Under the pieces are notes generated by a model, which had not been told where the DNA came from, ran no database searches, and saw only the letters and a list, made by a program, of their open reading frames with translations. Shown here one piece after another: positions 18,913-26,146 of a stretch of 64,000 bases of DNA (its first letter is position 1; the number at the start of each line of letters is the position of its first letter). The position numbers and the translations under genes are program-made. Source of the stretch: Shinella yambaruensis (GTDB lineage Bacteria; Pseudomonadota; Alphaproteobacteria; Rhizobiales; Rhizobiaceae); the NCBI RefSeq assembly GCF_022899355.1, contig NZ_JALJCK010000008.1, forward strand, positions 248,001-312,000. Reading direction: 5' to 3'.

Positions 18913-19122
18913 TCAGCAGGAGGGCCGCGCGGCGCGATACGCGCCGTCCCGGCCTTCCGTCTTCAGGTGTTGCACGCAATCGGGCTGGGACGTCAGCGCG
19001 ACATGGACGAGATGCGCATTGGCGCCGGCAAAGAGCGCAAGGCCCGCCGCGACGATGAGGAACGCGGCGATCCGCCAGTTGATGCGCCCGGGCCGGCGCG
19101 CCTCGCTTGCCGCGCCGCTCAT
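18913..19122 (-). CDS. Small single-pass membrane protein in the cbb3 operon
   Basis: The protein has 69 aa: a basic N-terminus (ARRPGRINWR), one membrane segment (IAAFLIVAAGLALFAGANAH) and a short outer tail with cysteines at about 49 and 69. I do not recognise a family. It overlaps ccoP by 4 bases and ends 12 bases before the DUF2189 gene, so it is clearly part of the operon. Small proteins of this kind are common assembly or stabilising partners of oxidases; that is inference. The cysteine pair could form a disulfide or bind a metal. Confidence 0.7.
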   Translation of the reverse strand: MSGAASEARRPGRINWRIAAFLIVAAGLALFAGANAHLVHVALTSQPDCVQHLKTEGRDGAYRAARPSC

Positions 19123-19997
19123 TGCCCGTCCTCCCCCAGCGTGCCGACATAGAGCGCCAGCAGCTTGATATCGACCGGCGAAAGGCGGCCTTCCCAGTGG
19201 GGCATGTGGCCCTGCCGGCCGGAATAGATCGAGGTGAAGACGCTCTGCGCGTCGCTGCCGTAGATCCAGGCGGCGTCGGTGAGGTCGGGTGCGCCGGCCT
19301 CCGTGCTGCCGCGGCCGTCCTCGCCGTGGCAGGCGACGCAATTGGCGGCGAAGACCGCCTTGCCCGCCTCGACCTGCGCCCTGTCGGCCGCGCCCATCGG
19401 CAGGGCGGAGAGCGAGCGCACATAGGCGGCGACGGCGCGCACCTGCGTGCCGTCGAGGATGCCGTCGCGGCCGAAGGCCATCATCTGCGAGACGCGCGTC
19501 TCCTCGTTGGTGGCGTTGATGCCGATGCGGATCGTCTCGGCGATGGTCTCCGGTTCGCCGCCCCACAGCCAGGCCTTCGCCGCAAGGTTCGGGAAGCCCG
19601 GCCCGCCGGTGCCGCGCGTGCCGTGGCAGACGGCGCAATTGTCGATGAAGAGCGTGCGGCCGGTCTCGCGCACATGCCGCATCAGGGTGTCGTCCGCGGC
19701 GATCTCCTGAAGGCTCGCCCCGGCGATGCGGCTCGTCCAGGCGGCGCGGGCCGCGGCGGCGTCCTCGACCTGCCGCGTCACGACATCGCGCTGGTCGATG
19801 CCGAGCAGGCCCTTCGTATAGGTGACGCCGAGCGGCCAGGCCGGCATCAGGATCCAGTAGCCGATGGCGAAGAGCGTGGTGACGGTGAGGAAGAAAACGA
19901 CGACGCGCGGGATCGGCGTTTCCAGTTCCTCGATGCCGTTCCATTCGTGCCCGGTGGTGGCCCGTCCGGTGGCGGGATCGTGTCTTTCGGTTGCCAT
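19119..19997 (-). CDS. ccoP: Cytochrome cbb3 oxidase subunit III (diheme cytochrome c)
   Basis: The protein has 292 aa, the normal FixP/CcoP length. An N-terminal cytoplasmic part is followed by one membrane segment (PRVVVFFLTVTTLFAIGYWI, about 30-49) and two class I cytochrome c domains with CAVCH at 121-125 and CVACH at 220-224. Methionine ligands are available in QMMAFGRDG and GHMPHW. It shuttles electrons from bc1 or cytochrome c to CcoO/CcoN at the periplasmic face. Confidence 0.95.
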   Translation of the reverse strand: MATERHDPATGRATTGHEWNGIEELETPIPRVVVFFLTVTTLFAIGYWILMPAWPLGVTYTKGLLGIDQRDVVTRQVEDAAAARAAWTSRIAGASLQEIAADDTLMRHVRETGRTLFIDNCAVCHGTRGTGGPGFPNLAAKAWLWGGEPETIAETIRIGINATNEETRVSQMMAFGRDGILDGTQVRAVAAYVRSLSALPMGAADRAQVEAGKAVFAANCVACHGEDGRGSTEAGAPDLTDAAWIYGSDAQSVFTSIYSGRQGHMPHWEGRLSPVDIKLLALYVGTLGEDGQ

Positions 19998-20000
19998 GCC

Positions 20001-20171
20001 CTAGTCCCCCGGCCGGTCGTCTTTGTCGAGAATGCTCTTCTTGGCGCGATCGAAACGCTTCCGGTTGCCCGGCCAGAGCGCGTAGATCACGACGCCCGCG
20101 GCGAGCGCGATCAGGTAGAAAAGCCCCCAGCTCTTGGCGAAGGCGACGACGCTGTTGTGCTCGATCTCCAT
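20001..20171 (-). CDS. ccoQ: Cytochrome cbb3 oxidase small subunit
   Basis: A 56-aa frame lies between ccoO and ccoP. It has one membrane segment (SWGLFYLIALAAGVVIYALW, residues 14-33) followed by the family motif WPGNRKRFDRAKKS. CcoQ is a single-pass subunit that stabilises the cbb3 complex. The start at 20171 is 4 bases beyond the ccoO stop, and the TAG stop at 20001 is 3 bases before ccoP begins. Size, position and motif together make this firm, although the frame is short. Confidence 0.93.
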   Translation of the reverse strand: MEIEHNSVVAFAKSWGLFYLIALAAGVVIYALWPGNRKRFDRAKKSILDKDDRPGD

Positions 20172-20175
20172 AGCC

Positions 20176-20913
20176 TCACTCCGCCGTTGCCGTCTGCTGC
20201 TGCGCGGCCTGCGTCAGCTGGCCGACGATCTGGAGATAGGCGACCAGCGCGTCCATCTCGGTCAGGAGACCGGGATTGCCGTCGAAGGCGCGCACATTGG
20301 TCGCCTCGCCGTAGCGCTCGCTGACGCCGGAGGCGCCGGCATCGTCGGGATTGGCCTGTGCGCGGGCGTCGGCGGTGGCGTTCTCGATCATCGCATCCGT
20401 ATAGGGAACGCCGACCGCGCGCTGGGCGGCAAGGTGCGCGCCAAGATCGTCGATCCTCAGCGCGTTGCGCTTCAGCCAGCCGTAGCGCGGCATCACCGAT
20501 TCCGGCACCACGTCGCGCGGATTGACGAGATGGGCGACATGCCAGGCGTCGGAATACTTGCCGCCGAGGCGGGCGAGGTCCGGGCCGGTGCGCTTGGAGC
20601 CCCAGAGCATCGGGTGGTCGTATTTCGATTCCACGGCCAGCGAATAGGGGCCGTAGCGCTCCACCTCGTCGCGCAGCGTGCGGATCATCTGCGAATGGCA
20701 GGCATAACAGCCCTCGCGGATATAGAGATTGCGGCCGGCAAGCTCCAGCGGTGTATAGAGCCGCATGTCGGGCGCCTCCTCCACCGTCTCGTGGATGGTG
20801 AAGAGTGGCGCGATCTCGACGAGGCCGCCAATGGAGGCGACGCCGACGATGGCCAGCACGAAGCCGATGGCGTTGCGCTCGAGCTTGCGGTGGAAGAACT
20901 CCTTCATCGTCAT
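20176..20913 (-). CDS. ccoO: Cytochrome cbb3 oxidase subunit II (monoheme cytochrome c)
   Basis: The protein has 245 aa. It has one membrane segment near residues 15-35 ([19 protein letters not shown]), then the heme motif CYACH (69-73), followed by [18 protein letters not shown] and [19 protein letters not shown], all classical for FixO/CcoO. It passes electrons from CcoP to CcoN. The first ATG (20913) overlaps the ccoN stop as ATGA, but AGGAG is only one or two bases away from it; the third codon, also ATG at 20907, has better spacing and may be the used start. Confidence 0.94.
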   Translation of the reverse strand: MTMKEFFHRKLERNAIGFVLAIVGVASIGGLVEIAPLFTIHETVEEAPDMRLYTPLELAGRNLYIREGCYACHSQMIRTLRDEVERYGPYSLAVESKYDHPMLWGSKRTGPDLARLGGKYSDAWHVAHLVNPRDVVPESVMPRYGWLKRNALRIDDLGAHLAAQRAVGVPYTDAMIENATADARAQANPDDAGASGVSERYGEATNVRAFDGNPGLLTEMDALVAYLQIVGQLTQAAQQQTATAE

Positions 20914-22568
20914 TCTCCTGCCGGGGCCGCGCCGGCCTTGCCGTAGAGGGGAACGTCGCCGGCGGGCTCCGCGGCGCGCGCCCTTCGCGCCATGCGGATC
21001 GTCATCCAGACGTTGAACGCGCAGACGACGGCGCCGCAAAGGAACAGCAGCCCCCCGAAGGCGCGGGCGATGTAATAGGGATGCATGGCGACGAGGCTGT
21101 CGATGAAGGAATAGGCGAGCGTGCCGCTGTCGTTGTAGGTGCGCCACATCAGGCCCTGGATGATGCCCGAATTCCACATGGCGAAGACGTAGACGACGGT
21201 GCCGGCAAGCGCGAGCCAGAAGTGCAGCTCGATCAGTTTCGGCGAATACATGCGCTCCTGCTTCCACATCCACGGCACCAGCGCATAGAGCGAGCCGAAG
21301 GTGATCATCGCCACCCAGCCGAGCGCGCCGGCATGCACATGGCCGACGGTCCAGTCGGTATAGTGCGAGAGCGAGTTGACGGCACGGATCGCCATGAAGG
21401 AGCCTTCGAAGGTGGAGAGCCCGTAGAACACGGCCGCCACCATCATGAAGCGCAGGGTCGCATCGTCGCGCACCTTGTGCCAGGCGCCGTTGAGCGTGGC
21501 GAGCGCGTTGCCGGCGGAGGCCCAGGACGGCACCAGCAGCACGATCGAGAAGGTCATGCCGAGGGTCTGCACCCATTGCGGCAGGGCGGTGTAGTGCAGG
21601 TGGTGCGCACCCGCCCACATATACATGAAGGTGATGCCCCAGAAGCTGATGATGGAGAGGCGGTAGGAGAAGATCGGTCGCTCGGCGCGCTTCGGCAGGT
21701 AGTAGTACATCATGCCGAGGAAGCCGGCGGTCAGGAAGAAGGCGACGGCGTTGTGGCCGTACCACCATTGCGTCATGGCATCCTGCACGCCGGAGAACAG
21801 CGAATAGCTCTTGGCATGGCCGAAGGAGACGGGCACGGCGAGATTGTTGACGATGTGCAGCACCGCCACGACCAGGATGAAGGCCATGTAGTACCAGTTG
21901 GCGACGTAGATATGCGGTTCCTTGCGGCGCTGCAGCGTGCGGATGTAGATGAGGAAATAGACGACCCAGACGACGACCAGCCAGAGATCGGCATACCATT
22001 CCGGCTCGGCATATTCCTTCGACTGGGTCATGCCCATCAGGTAGCCGGTGGCCGCGATCAGACAGAAGAGATTGTAGCCGATCAGCACGAACCACGGGGC
22101 GAACTGGCCGGGCAGCCGCGCGCGACAGGTGCGCTGGAGCACGTGGAAGGAGGTGGCGATCAGCGCATTGCCGCCGAAGCCGAAGATGACGCCCGACGTG
22201 TGCACGGGCCTGAGGCGCCCGAAGCTCGCCCAGGCGCTGTCGACGAAGGTCAGTTCCGGCCAGGCGAGCAGCGCGGCCACCCAGACGCCGACGAACATGC
22301 CGGCCACCGCCCAGGCGAGCGACAGGATGATGCCGGCCCGCGTCGGATCGTCGTAATATTCGGAAAGCCGGCTTTCCGGCGGCTCCGGGTCGAACAGCGC
22401 GGACAGCACGGCAAAGCCGAGGCCGACGCTGAAGACCAGCACGATATAGCCGTGCACGGCCAGCGGATCGCCCCGCCCGGCCACCGCCATGGCAAGCCCC
22501 GTCAGGGCGAGCGCACCGAGCACGAAGAGGGCCAGATGCCGCTCCGAAACCGTCAATCCCGATATCAT
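20910..22568 (-). CDS. ccoN: Cytochrome cbb3 oxidase catalytic subunit I
   Basis: The protein has 552 aa with about 12-14 membrane segments. The heme-copper oxidase core shows [20 protein letters not shown] (low-spin heme ligand), [20 protein letters not shown] (CuB region), [13 protein letters not shown] (CuB histidines) and [17 protein letters not shown] (heme ligands). It reduces O2 to water with high affinity and pumps protons; cbb3 enzymes also have NO reductase activity in vitro. I prefer the start at 22568, after GGAGGGGAGAG. The gene follows nsrR after 20 bases. Confidence 0.95.
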   Translation of the reverse strand: MISGLTVSERHLALFVLGALALTGLAMAVAGRGDPLAVHGYIVLVFSVGLGFAVLSALFDPEPPESRLSEYYDDPTRAGIILSLAWAVAGMFVGVWVAALLAWPELTFVDSAWASFGRLRPVHTSGVIFGFGGNALIATSFHVLQRTCRARLPGQFAPWFVLIGYNLFCLIAATGYLMGMTQSKEYAEPEWYADLWLVVVWVVYFLIYIRTLQRRKEPHIYVANWYYMAFILVVAVLHIVNNLAVPVSFGHAKSYSLFSGVQDAMTQWWYGHNAVAFFLTAGFLGMMYYYLPKRAERPIFSYRLSIISFWGITFMYMWAGAHHLHYTALPQWVQTLGMTFSIVLLVPSWASAGNALATLNGAWHKVRDDATLRFMMVAAVFYGLSTFEGSFMAIRAVNSLSHYTDWTVGHVHAGALGWVAMITFGSLYALVPWMWKQERMYSPKLIELHFWLALAGTVVYVFAMWNSGIIQGLMWRTYNDSGTLAYSFIDSLVAMHPYYIARAFGGLLFLCGAVVCAFNVWMTIRMARRARAAEPAGDVPLYGKAGAAPAGE

Positions 22569-22588
22569 CGATCTCTCCCCTCCGTGTC

Positions 22589-23032
22589 TCACGCCGCTTC
22601 GGCAATGCCGAGCAGCGGTCCGAGCGCGGCCCTGTTGCGGACAATATCCTCGAGCGTGTATTTATCGAGAACCGCAAGGAATGCGGCGAGCGCCTCGTGC
22701 AGCATGCCCTTCAGCCGACAGGCCGGCGAGATGGCGCAGGCCCGCCCGCCCGCCTGCATGCATTCGGCCAGCGAGAATTCCTCTTCCGTCGCCCGGACCA
22801 GCGCGCCGACGGCGATCTCGGCGGGCGCCTTCGCCAGCTTGATGCCGCCCGCCCGCCCGCGCGTCGTCTCGACGAGGCCGAGATCGCGCAGGGTCTGCGC
22901 CACTTTCAGGAGATGGTTGCGCGAAAGCCCGTAGGCCTCGGCCACGTCGTTCACCGTGCACACGCGGTCCCGCCGCGTCGCCACGTAGATCAGCATGCGC
23001 AGGGCATAGTCCGTGTGAAGCGTCATCCGCAT
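22589..23032 (-). CDS. nsrR: NsrR-like Rrf2 family nitric-oxide-sensing regulator
   Basis: The protein has 147 aa. The Rrf2 winged helix includes [34 protein letters not shown] and [12 protein letters not shown]. Three cysteines, C91, C99 and C105 in [20 protein letters not shown], match the [Fe-S] ligands of NsrR (C91, C96 and C102 in E. coli), and the following [17 protein letters not shown] is also NsrR-like. NsrR proteins repress NO-defence genes until NO destroys the cluster. Here it is the first gene of the cbb3 oxidase-globin operon and probably regulates it and itself through the inverted repeat at 23059-23081. Confidence 0.85.
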   Translation of the reverse strand: MRMTLHTDYALRMLIYVATRRDRVCTVNDVAEAYGLSRNHLLKVAQTLRDLGLVETTRGRAGGIKLAKAPAEIAVGALVRATEEEFSLAECMQAGGRACAISPACRLKGMLHEALAAFLAVLDKYTLEDIVRNRAALGPLLGIAEAA

Positions 23033-23058
23033 GGCGTCGTCTCCCGGCCGGGGCCTTA

Positions 23059-23090
23059 AAAAAGTATTCTGGATACCACTTTTAGCGCAA
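23059..23090 (-). promoter_or_regulatory. nsrR-cco promoter with overlapping inverted repeat
   Basis: On the minus strand TTGCGC (23090-23085) and AATACT (23068-23063) are 16 bases apart. The inverted repeat GTATCC-A-GAATAC (23064-23076), extended by A/T-rich flanks to about 23059-23081, covers the -10 box. This is the placement expected for an Rrf2-type repressor acting on its own operon. Confidence 0.5.
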
Positions 23091-23204
23091 GCCCCGCCCG
23101 GTCGAAAGTGCAATAGCGTCGCAGGTGCCGGGATATTGCGTGATCCAACGCCGAAGCGTTGCCGGTTCGGCGGGCAAGGCTGCAGGCAGCGGCGCTGCGG
23201 GATG

Positions 23205-23894
23205 TCAGCCGGCGCCGGTGAGGCGCTTCGCCCAGTCCTCGACCCGGTTGCTTTCCAGCCGTCGGGCGGCATGGGCGCGCCAGCCGTCGGCAAGGCGCTC
23301 GAGCGCGGCGATGCCGGCCAGTTCCGCGCGGTTGAGCGGATCGATGTAGAAGGCGCGCCAGATGCGTGCCAGCGTCCATTCCGGCGCGCGGCGCTCGCGC
23401 AGGACGAGGCGGTCGGCGGGCGAGACGGTGCCGGGCGTGAGCACCCGGTAGTACCAGCCGGTCCGCCCGCTCGATTGCACAAGGCGCGCCATCTCCGTCC
23501 GGCCGAAGCGCTCGTTCAGCTTCCAGCAGGGCTGCCGCCCCTGGCTGACCTCGATGACCGCGGTGCCGAGCTGGAAGACGTCGCCGATCGCCACCATGCG
23601 CTCCGTCAGCCCGGCCGTCGAAAGGTTCTCGCCGAAGGCGCCGGGGCCGGCAAGCAGCGGATGCGGCCCGAGATCGCGGGCCCAGTCGGCATAGTGCTCG
23701 AAGGGATAGTGGTGCACGGCCTTTTCCGGCCCGCCATGCCGCACCGTATCGCCCTGCCTGTCGCCGGCAAAACCGGTTTCTGAGAGATGGAGCGCATGGT
23801 GGACCGGCGCCTTCACGATGCCGCTCGGCACGCTGCGCGCGCCGAGCGGCGCGACGCCGCCGATGCGCAGGCTGAGCAATGCGACCTCCGTCAT
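23205..23894 (-). CDS. MOSC domain-containing protein (YiiM-like)
   Basis: The protein has 229 aa. HHALHLSETGFAGDRQGDTV, HGGPEKAVHHYPFEHYADW, GAFGENLSTAGLTE and VSQGRQPCWKL form a MOSC beta-barrel; the cysteine in QPCWKL is the conserved one that binds molybdenum cofactor sulfur in this superfamily. YiiM relatives reduce N-hydroxylated compounds using Moco. It is the last gene of the marR operon, overlapping the redoxin gene by 4 bases, which suggests a defence against a reactive electrophile or oxidant. Confidence 0.88.
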   Translation of the reverse strand: MTEVALLSLRIGGVAPLGARSVPSGIVKAPVHHALHLSETGFAGDRQGDTVRHGGPEKAVHHYPFEHYADWARDLGPHPLLAGPGAFGENLSTAGLTERMVAIGDVFQLGTAVIEVSQGRQPCWKLNERFGRTEMARLVQSSGRTGWYYRVLTPGTVSPADRLVLRERRAPEWTLARIWRAFYIDPLNRAELAGIAALERLADGWRAHAARRLESNRVEDWAKRLTGAG

Positions 23895-24433
23895 GGTTCG
23901 ACGACCGGAGGCATCGGTGCCGCGCAGCGGCCGTCGGCGCAGGCGTCGTCCCCGGCCACGGGCGCGGAAAGCGCCATGGCGATCCGCGCCCCGACGGCGA
24001 TGTCGTCCTCCACGCCGAAGGCCTGGTGCAGGATGGTGCCGTCCCGGCCGATCAGCACGGAGGAGGGCGTTCCGCGCAGCCCGAAGCGCTGCATCGTCAC
24101 CGGGATATCCGAGCCCTCTGCGGCCTTGTCGACGCCGACGGGCGATTTCAGCCTGTATTCGTGGAGGAAGGCCCTGAGGGTGACCGGCGACATGGCCGCA
24201 TGGTGCTCGAAGACCGTGTGGATGCCGATGACCTGCAGGTCGGTGTGGGCGAAGACACGCTCGATGCGCTGGACCTGCGGAAGGGCCTGCGCCACGCAGC
24301 CGGGGCAGAGAAGCTGGAAACTGTGCAGGAAGACCGGGCGGCCGCGCAGGCCGGCGAGCGTCAGCGGAACCGGCGTGTTGAACCATTCGCTGACGGCCAG
24401 TTCCGGGGCAAGCGGCGTCTCAGGCGCGGTCAT
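23891..24433 (-). CDS. Redoxin (AhpC/TSA, thioredoxin-fold) family protein
   Basis: The protein has 180 aa. A thioredoxin fold includes LRGRPVFLHSFQLLCPGCVA with a CPGC redox motif, and VTMQRFGLRGTPSSVLIGRDG with the conserved cis-proline. A C-terminal tail holds two more cysteines (ACADGRCAAP). No signal peptide is seen. It likely reduces a peroxide or disulfide. GGGAGGCGACG precedes the ATG at 24433; a 14-codon extension upstream is unlikely. A possible 33-codon leader frame ends inside its first codons. Confidence 0.83.
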   Translation of the reverse strand: MTAPETPLAPELAVSEWFNTPVPLTLAGLRGRPVFLHSFQLLCPGCVAQALPQVQRIERVFAHTDLQVIGIHTVFEHHAAMSPVTLRAFLHEYRLKSPVGVDKAAEGSDIPVTMQRFGLRGTPSSVLIGRDGTILHQAFGVEDDIAVGARIAMALSAPVAGDDACADGRCAAPMPPVVEP

Positions 24434-24521
24434 CGTCGCCTCCCTGCCGGCAAGCCTCGGCCGGGACCGTTGCATCGCAGGGATGAGTGGGGGTAAATCT
24501 CGGCACGTTCTTTCCTTTCAT
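24420..24521 (-). CDS. Possible 33-residue leader ORF
   Basis: A short frame starts at an ATG within the duplicated leader element (MKGKNVPRFTPTHPCDATVP..., ending CRQGGDDDRA), and its stop overlaps the first 14 bases of the redoxin gene. The upstream match to a ribosome site is weak. If translated it could couple translation to the redoxin gene. It is listed because of its position; coding status is unproven. Confidence 0.25.
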   Translation of the reverse strand: MKGKNVPRFTPTHPCDATVPAEACRQGGDDDRA

Positions 24522-24533
24522 TTGCCTGGAGGG
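24512..24533 (-). repeat. Duplicated leader element, copy A
   Basis: Twenty-one of 22 bases match 25304-25325. On the minus strand both read CCCTCCAGGCAAA-Y-GAAAGGAA. Copy B forms the ribosome-binding leader of the periplasmic protein gene, and copy A stands about 80 bases before the redoxin gene, so the leader seems to have been copied within the operon. Confidence 0.7.
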
Positions 24534-24579
24534 GAGGAATGGCCGGTCCGGCAATGGCAGTTGCCGGACCGGCGCCGGA

Positions 24580-25296
24580 TCATTCGGCCGGCACGACCTT
24601 GCCGGGCAGGCTGAGATCGCCCGAGGCGACCTTGAACACGTTGCTGACGCACAGCAGCGGCGCATGCAGGTTGCCGTTGACCTTCAGCCCCGCCGTCACG
24701 CCGTCGAAGGCGGCGCCCTTGATGCCGCCGATCAGCGACAGGGGAATGGCGACGTCCACCGTGTCGCCCTTGAAGCTGGTCGGGTATTCCGGGCTGTCGA
24801 TGAGGAGCGGCACGCCGGGCCAGGTCTCCGGCACCTTCGGCGTGGTGCCTTCCGGAATGTCGATGACCTTGAGGCCGCCGCCGCAGGCCTTGTCCTCGGC
24901 CAGCACCACCCAGTGCGGATGCCAGACATGGCGGTTCTTGCCGCCCTTGGCCGCATCGTCGAAATCCGGATGGAAGGTGACGGCGAGCGCGACGATGCCC
25001 TGGCCCGCGTCGAAGCCGATCGCGCCGCTGTCGAGGCTCGTCGGCCAGACATAGGCATAGACGCTGGAGCCTTCGAACCTGCCCGTCGCGTCGGGCTTGT
25101 CCTTGCCGGCCTCGCCGCGCACGCGGGTGGTGAAGATCGCGCTGTCGCCCCTTGTGACGATCGTCGTCTCGATGATGTCGAAGGCGGCCTCCACCGCTTC
25201 CGCAGGCTCCGCCTTGATGGAATGGGCCGAGGCTGTCGTCAGCCAGAACAGGGCCGTTCCGGCGGCGAGCGCGCCGGTTGCAAATCTGCCGAGCAT
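24580..25296 (-). CDS. Periplasmic protein of unknown function
   Basis: The protein has 238 aa. A signal peptide (LGRFATGALAAGTALFWLTTAS, cleaved after ASA at about residue 24) indicates export. The rest is soluble and beta-rich, with HVWHPHWVVL, histidine-rich near 125, and single cysteines at about 138 and 220. I do not recognise a family. It lies 35 bases downstream of marR and upstream of the redoxin and MOSC genes in the same operon, so it probably belongs to the response that the MarR protein controls. GAAAGGAAGACC serves as ribosome site. Confidence 0.75.
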   Translation of the reverse strand: MLGRFATGALAAGTALFWLTTASAHSIKAEPAEAVEAAFDIIETTIVTRGDSAIFTTRVRGEAGKDKPDATGRFEGSSVYAYVWPTSLDSGAIGFDAGQGIVALAVTFHPDFDDAAKGGKNRHVWHPHWVVLAEDKACGGGLKVIDIPEGTTPKVPETWPGVPLLIDSPEYPTSFKGDTVDVAIPLSLIGGIKGAAFDGVTAGLKVNGNLHAPLLCVSNVFKVASGDLSLPGKVVPAE

Positions 25297-25303
25297 GATG
25301 GTC

Positions 25304-25325
25304 TTCCTTTCGTTTGCCTGGAGGG
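25304..25325 (-). repeat. Duplicated leader element, copy B
   Basis: This is the counterpart of 24512-24533 (one mismatch in 22). It ends 8 bases before the start codon of the periplasmic protein gene and contains its probable ribosome site, GAAAGGAA. Confidence 0.7.
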
Positions 25326-25331
25326 TTGGAA

Positions 25332-25979
25332 CTATCCCGCTTGGAATGCATCCCAGGTGGCAGCCCGGGATGCGGGATCGGCTTCATCGTGATCGCGGCA
25401 ATCGACGCGCAGGTCGCGCTGGCCGAAGGCGGCATCGACGAAATGGCAGTGATGGGGGCGCGCGGCATCCGCATGCGCGAAGGGGGAGAAGTGGCGACAG
25501 GTCACGCACATGCGCTGGACGGGGATCGCCTCCGCCACCTGCAGGCGGCGGATCATCTTGATCAGCGTGAGGAGCAGGTCCTCCTGCTCGCGGTCATCGA
25601 GCGCGCCGAGGGCCGTGGCGGCAAGGCCGTCGCCGGTATCCGAGGCCTTGAGGATTGCAAGACCTTCCGCCGTCGGCACCACGCGCACCGCGCGCCTGTC
25701 GCCCGCCTCCGGCCGCTTCTCCAGACAGGCCTTGCGCTCCAGCGCATTGATCGAATCCGTCGCCGTCGGCTGCGAGACGCCGAGATGGGCAGCGATCTCG
25801 CGCACGCCGAGGCCGCCCGCCCCGCGTCCTTCTAGCAGCGTCAGGATGGCGAGCTGCGTCGGGTTGAGCCCGCTCGCCTTCGAGCGGTTCCACTCGTCGA
25901 TGCGCATGGCCATGCCGACGCGGGAAAGGCCTTCGCGAAGGCGCTCGGTGATCGCATGGGGGTTCCTGGGCGTTTCCAT
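25332..25979 (-). CDS. MarR family regulator with cysteine/histidine-rich tail
   Basis: The protein has 215 aa. The MarR winged helix occupies about 10-150 (SGLNPTQLAILTLLEG, HLGVSQPTATDSINALERKA, PEAGDRRAVRVVPTAEG). Beyond it is a ~60-residue tail with C158, C161, H163, H176, H177, C178, H179 and C194 (RMCVTCRHF, RPHHCHF, RVDC), which looks like a metal site or redox switch absent from ordinary MarR proteins. It heads the operon with the periplasmic protein, redoxin and MOSC genes. A perfect 19-bp palindrome stands 8 bases before its ATG. Confidence 0.87.
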   Translation of the reverse strand: METPRNPHAITERLREGLSRVGMAMRIDEWNRSKASGLNPTQLAILTLLEGRGAGGLGVREIAAHLGVSQPTATDSINALERKACLEKRPEAGDRRAVRVVPTAEGLAILKASDTGDGLAATALGALDDREQEDLLLTLIKMIRRLQVAEAIPVQRMCVTCRHFSPFAHADAARPHHCHFVDAAFGQRDLRVDCRDHDEADPASRAATWDAFQAG

Positions 25980-25987
25980 GCGAAGAG

Positions 25988-26006
25988 TATATAGGAGTCC
26001 TATATA
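25988..26006. promoter_or_regulatory. Perfect 19-bp palindrome, MarR operator
   Basis: The arms TATATAGGA and TCCTATATA flank a single central base, 8 bases upstream of the marR start codon. MarR proteins bind palindromes of this length, usually over their own promoter. Autorepression of the marR operon is inferred from its position. Confidence 0.75.
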
Positions 26007-26146
26007 TTTTCAAGTGCCGTGAGGATCGAACCGCCGGGGCGGGCGGCGGCCGATACGGATGAGGGAAGGGTGTTCCTGCCACGGGACGGCGCCGGGCGGT
26101 TCCGCCCGGATTATCACGCCACCGTGGGCGCGGCGCCTGGATGGCG

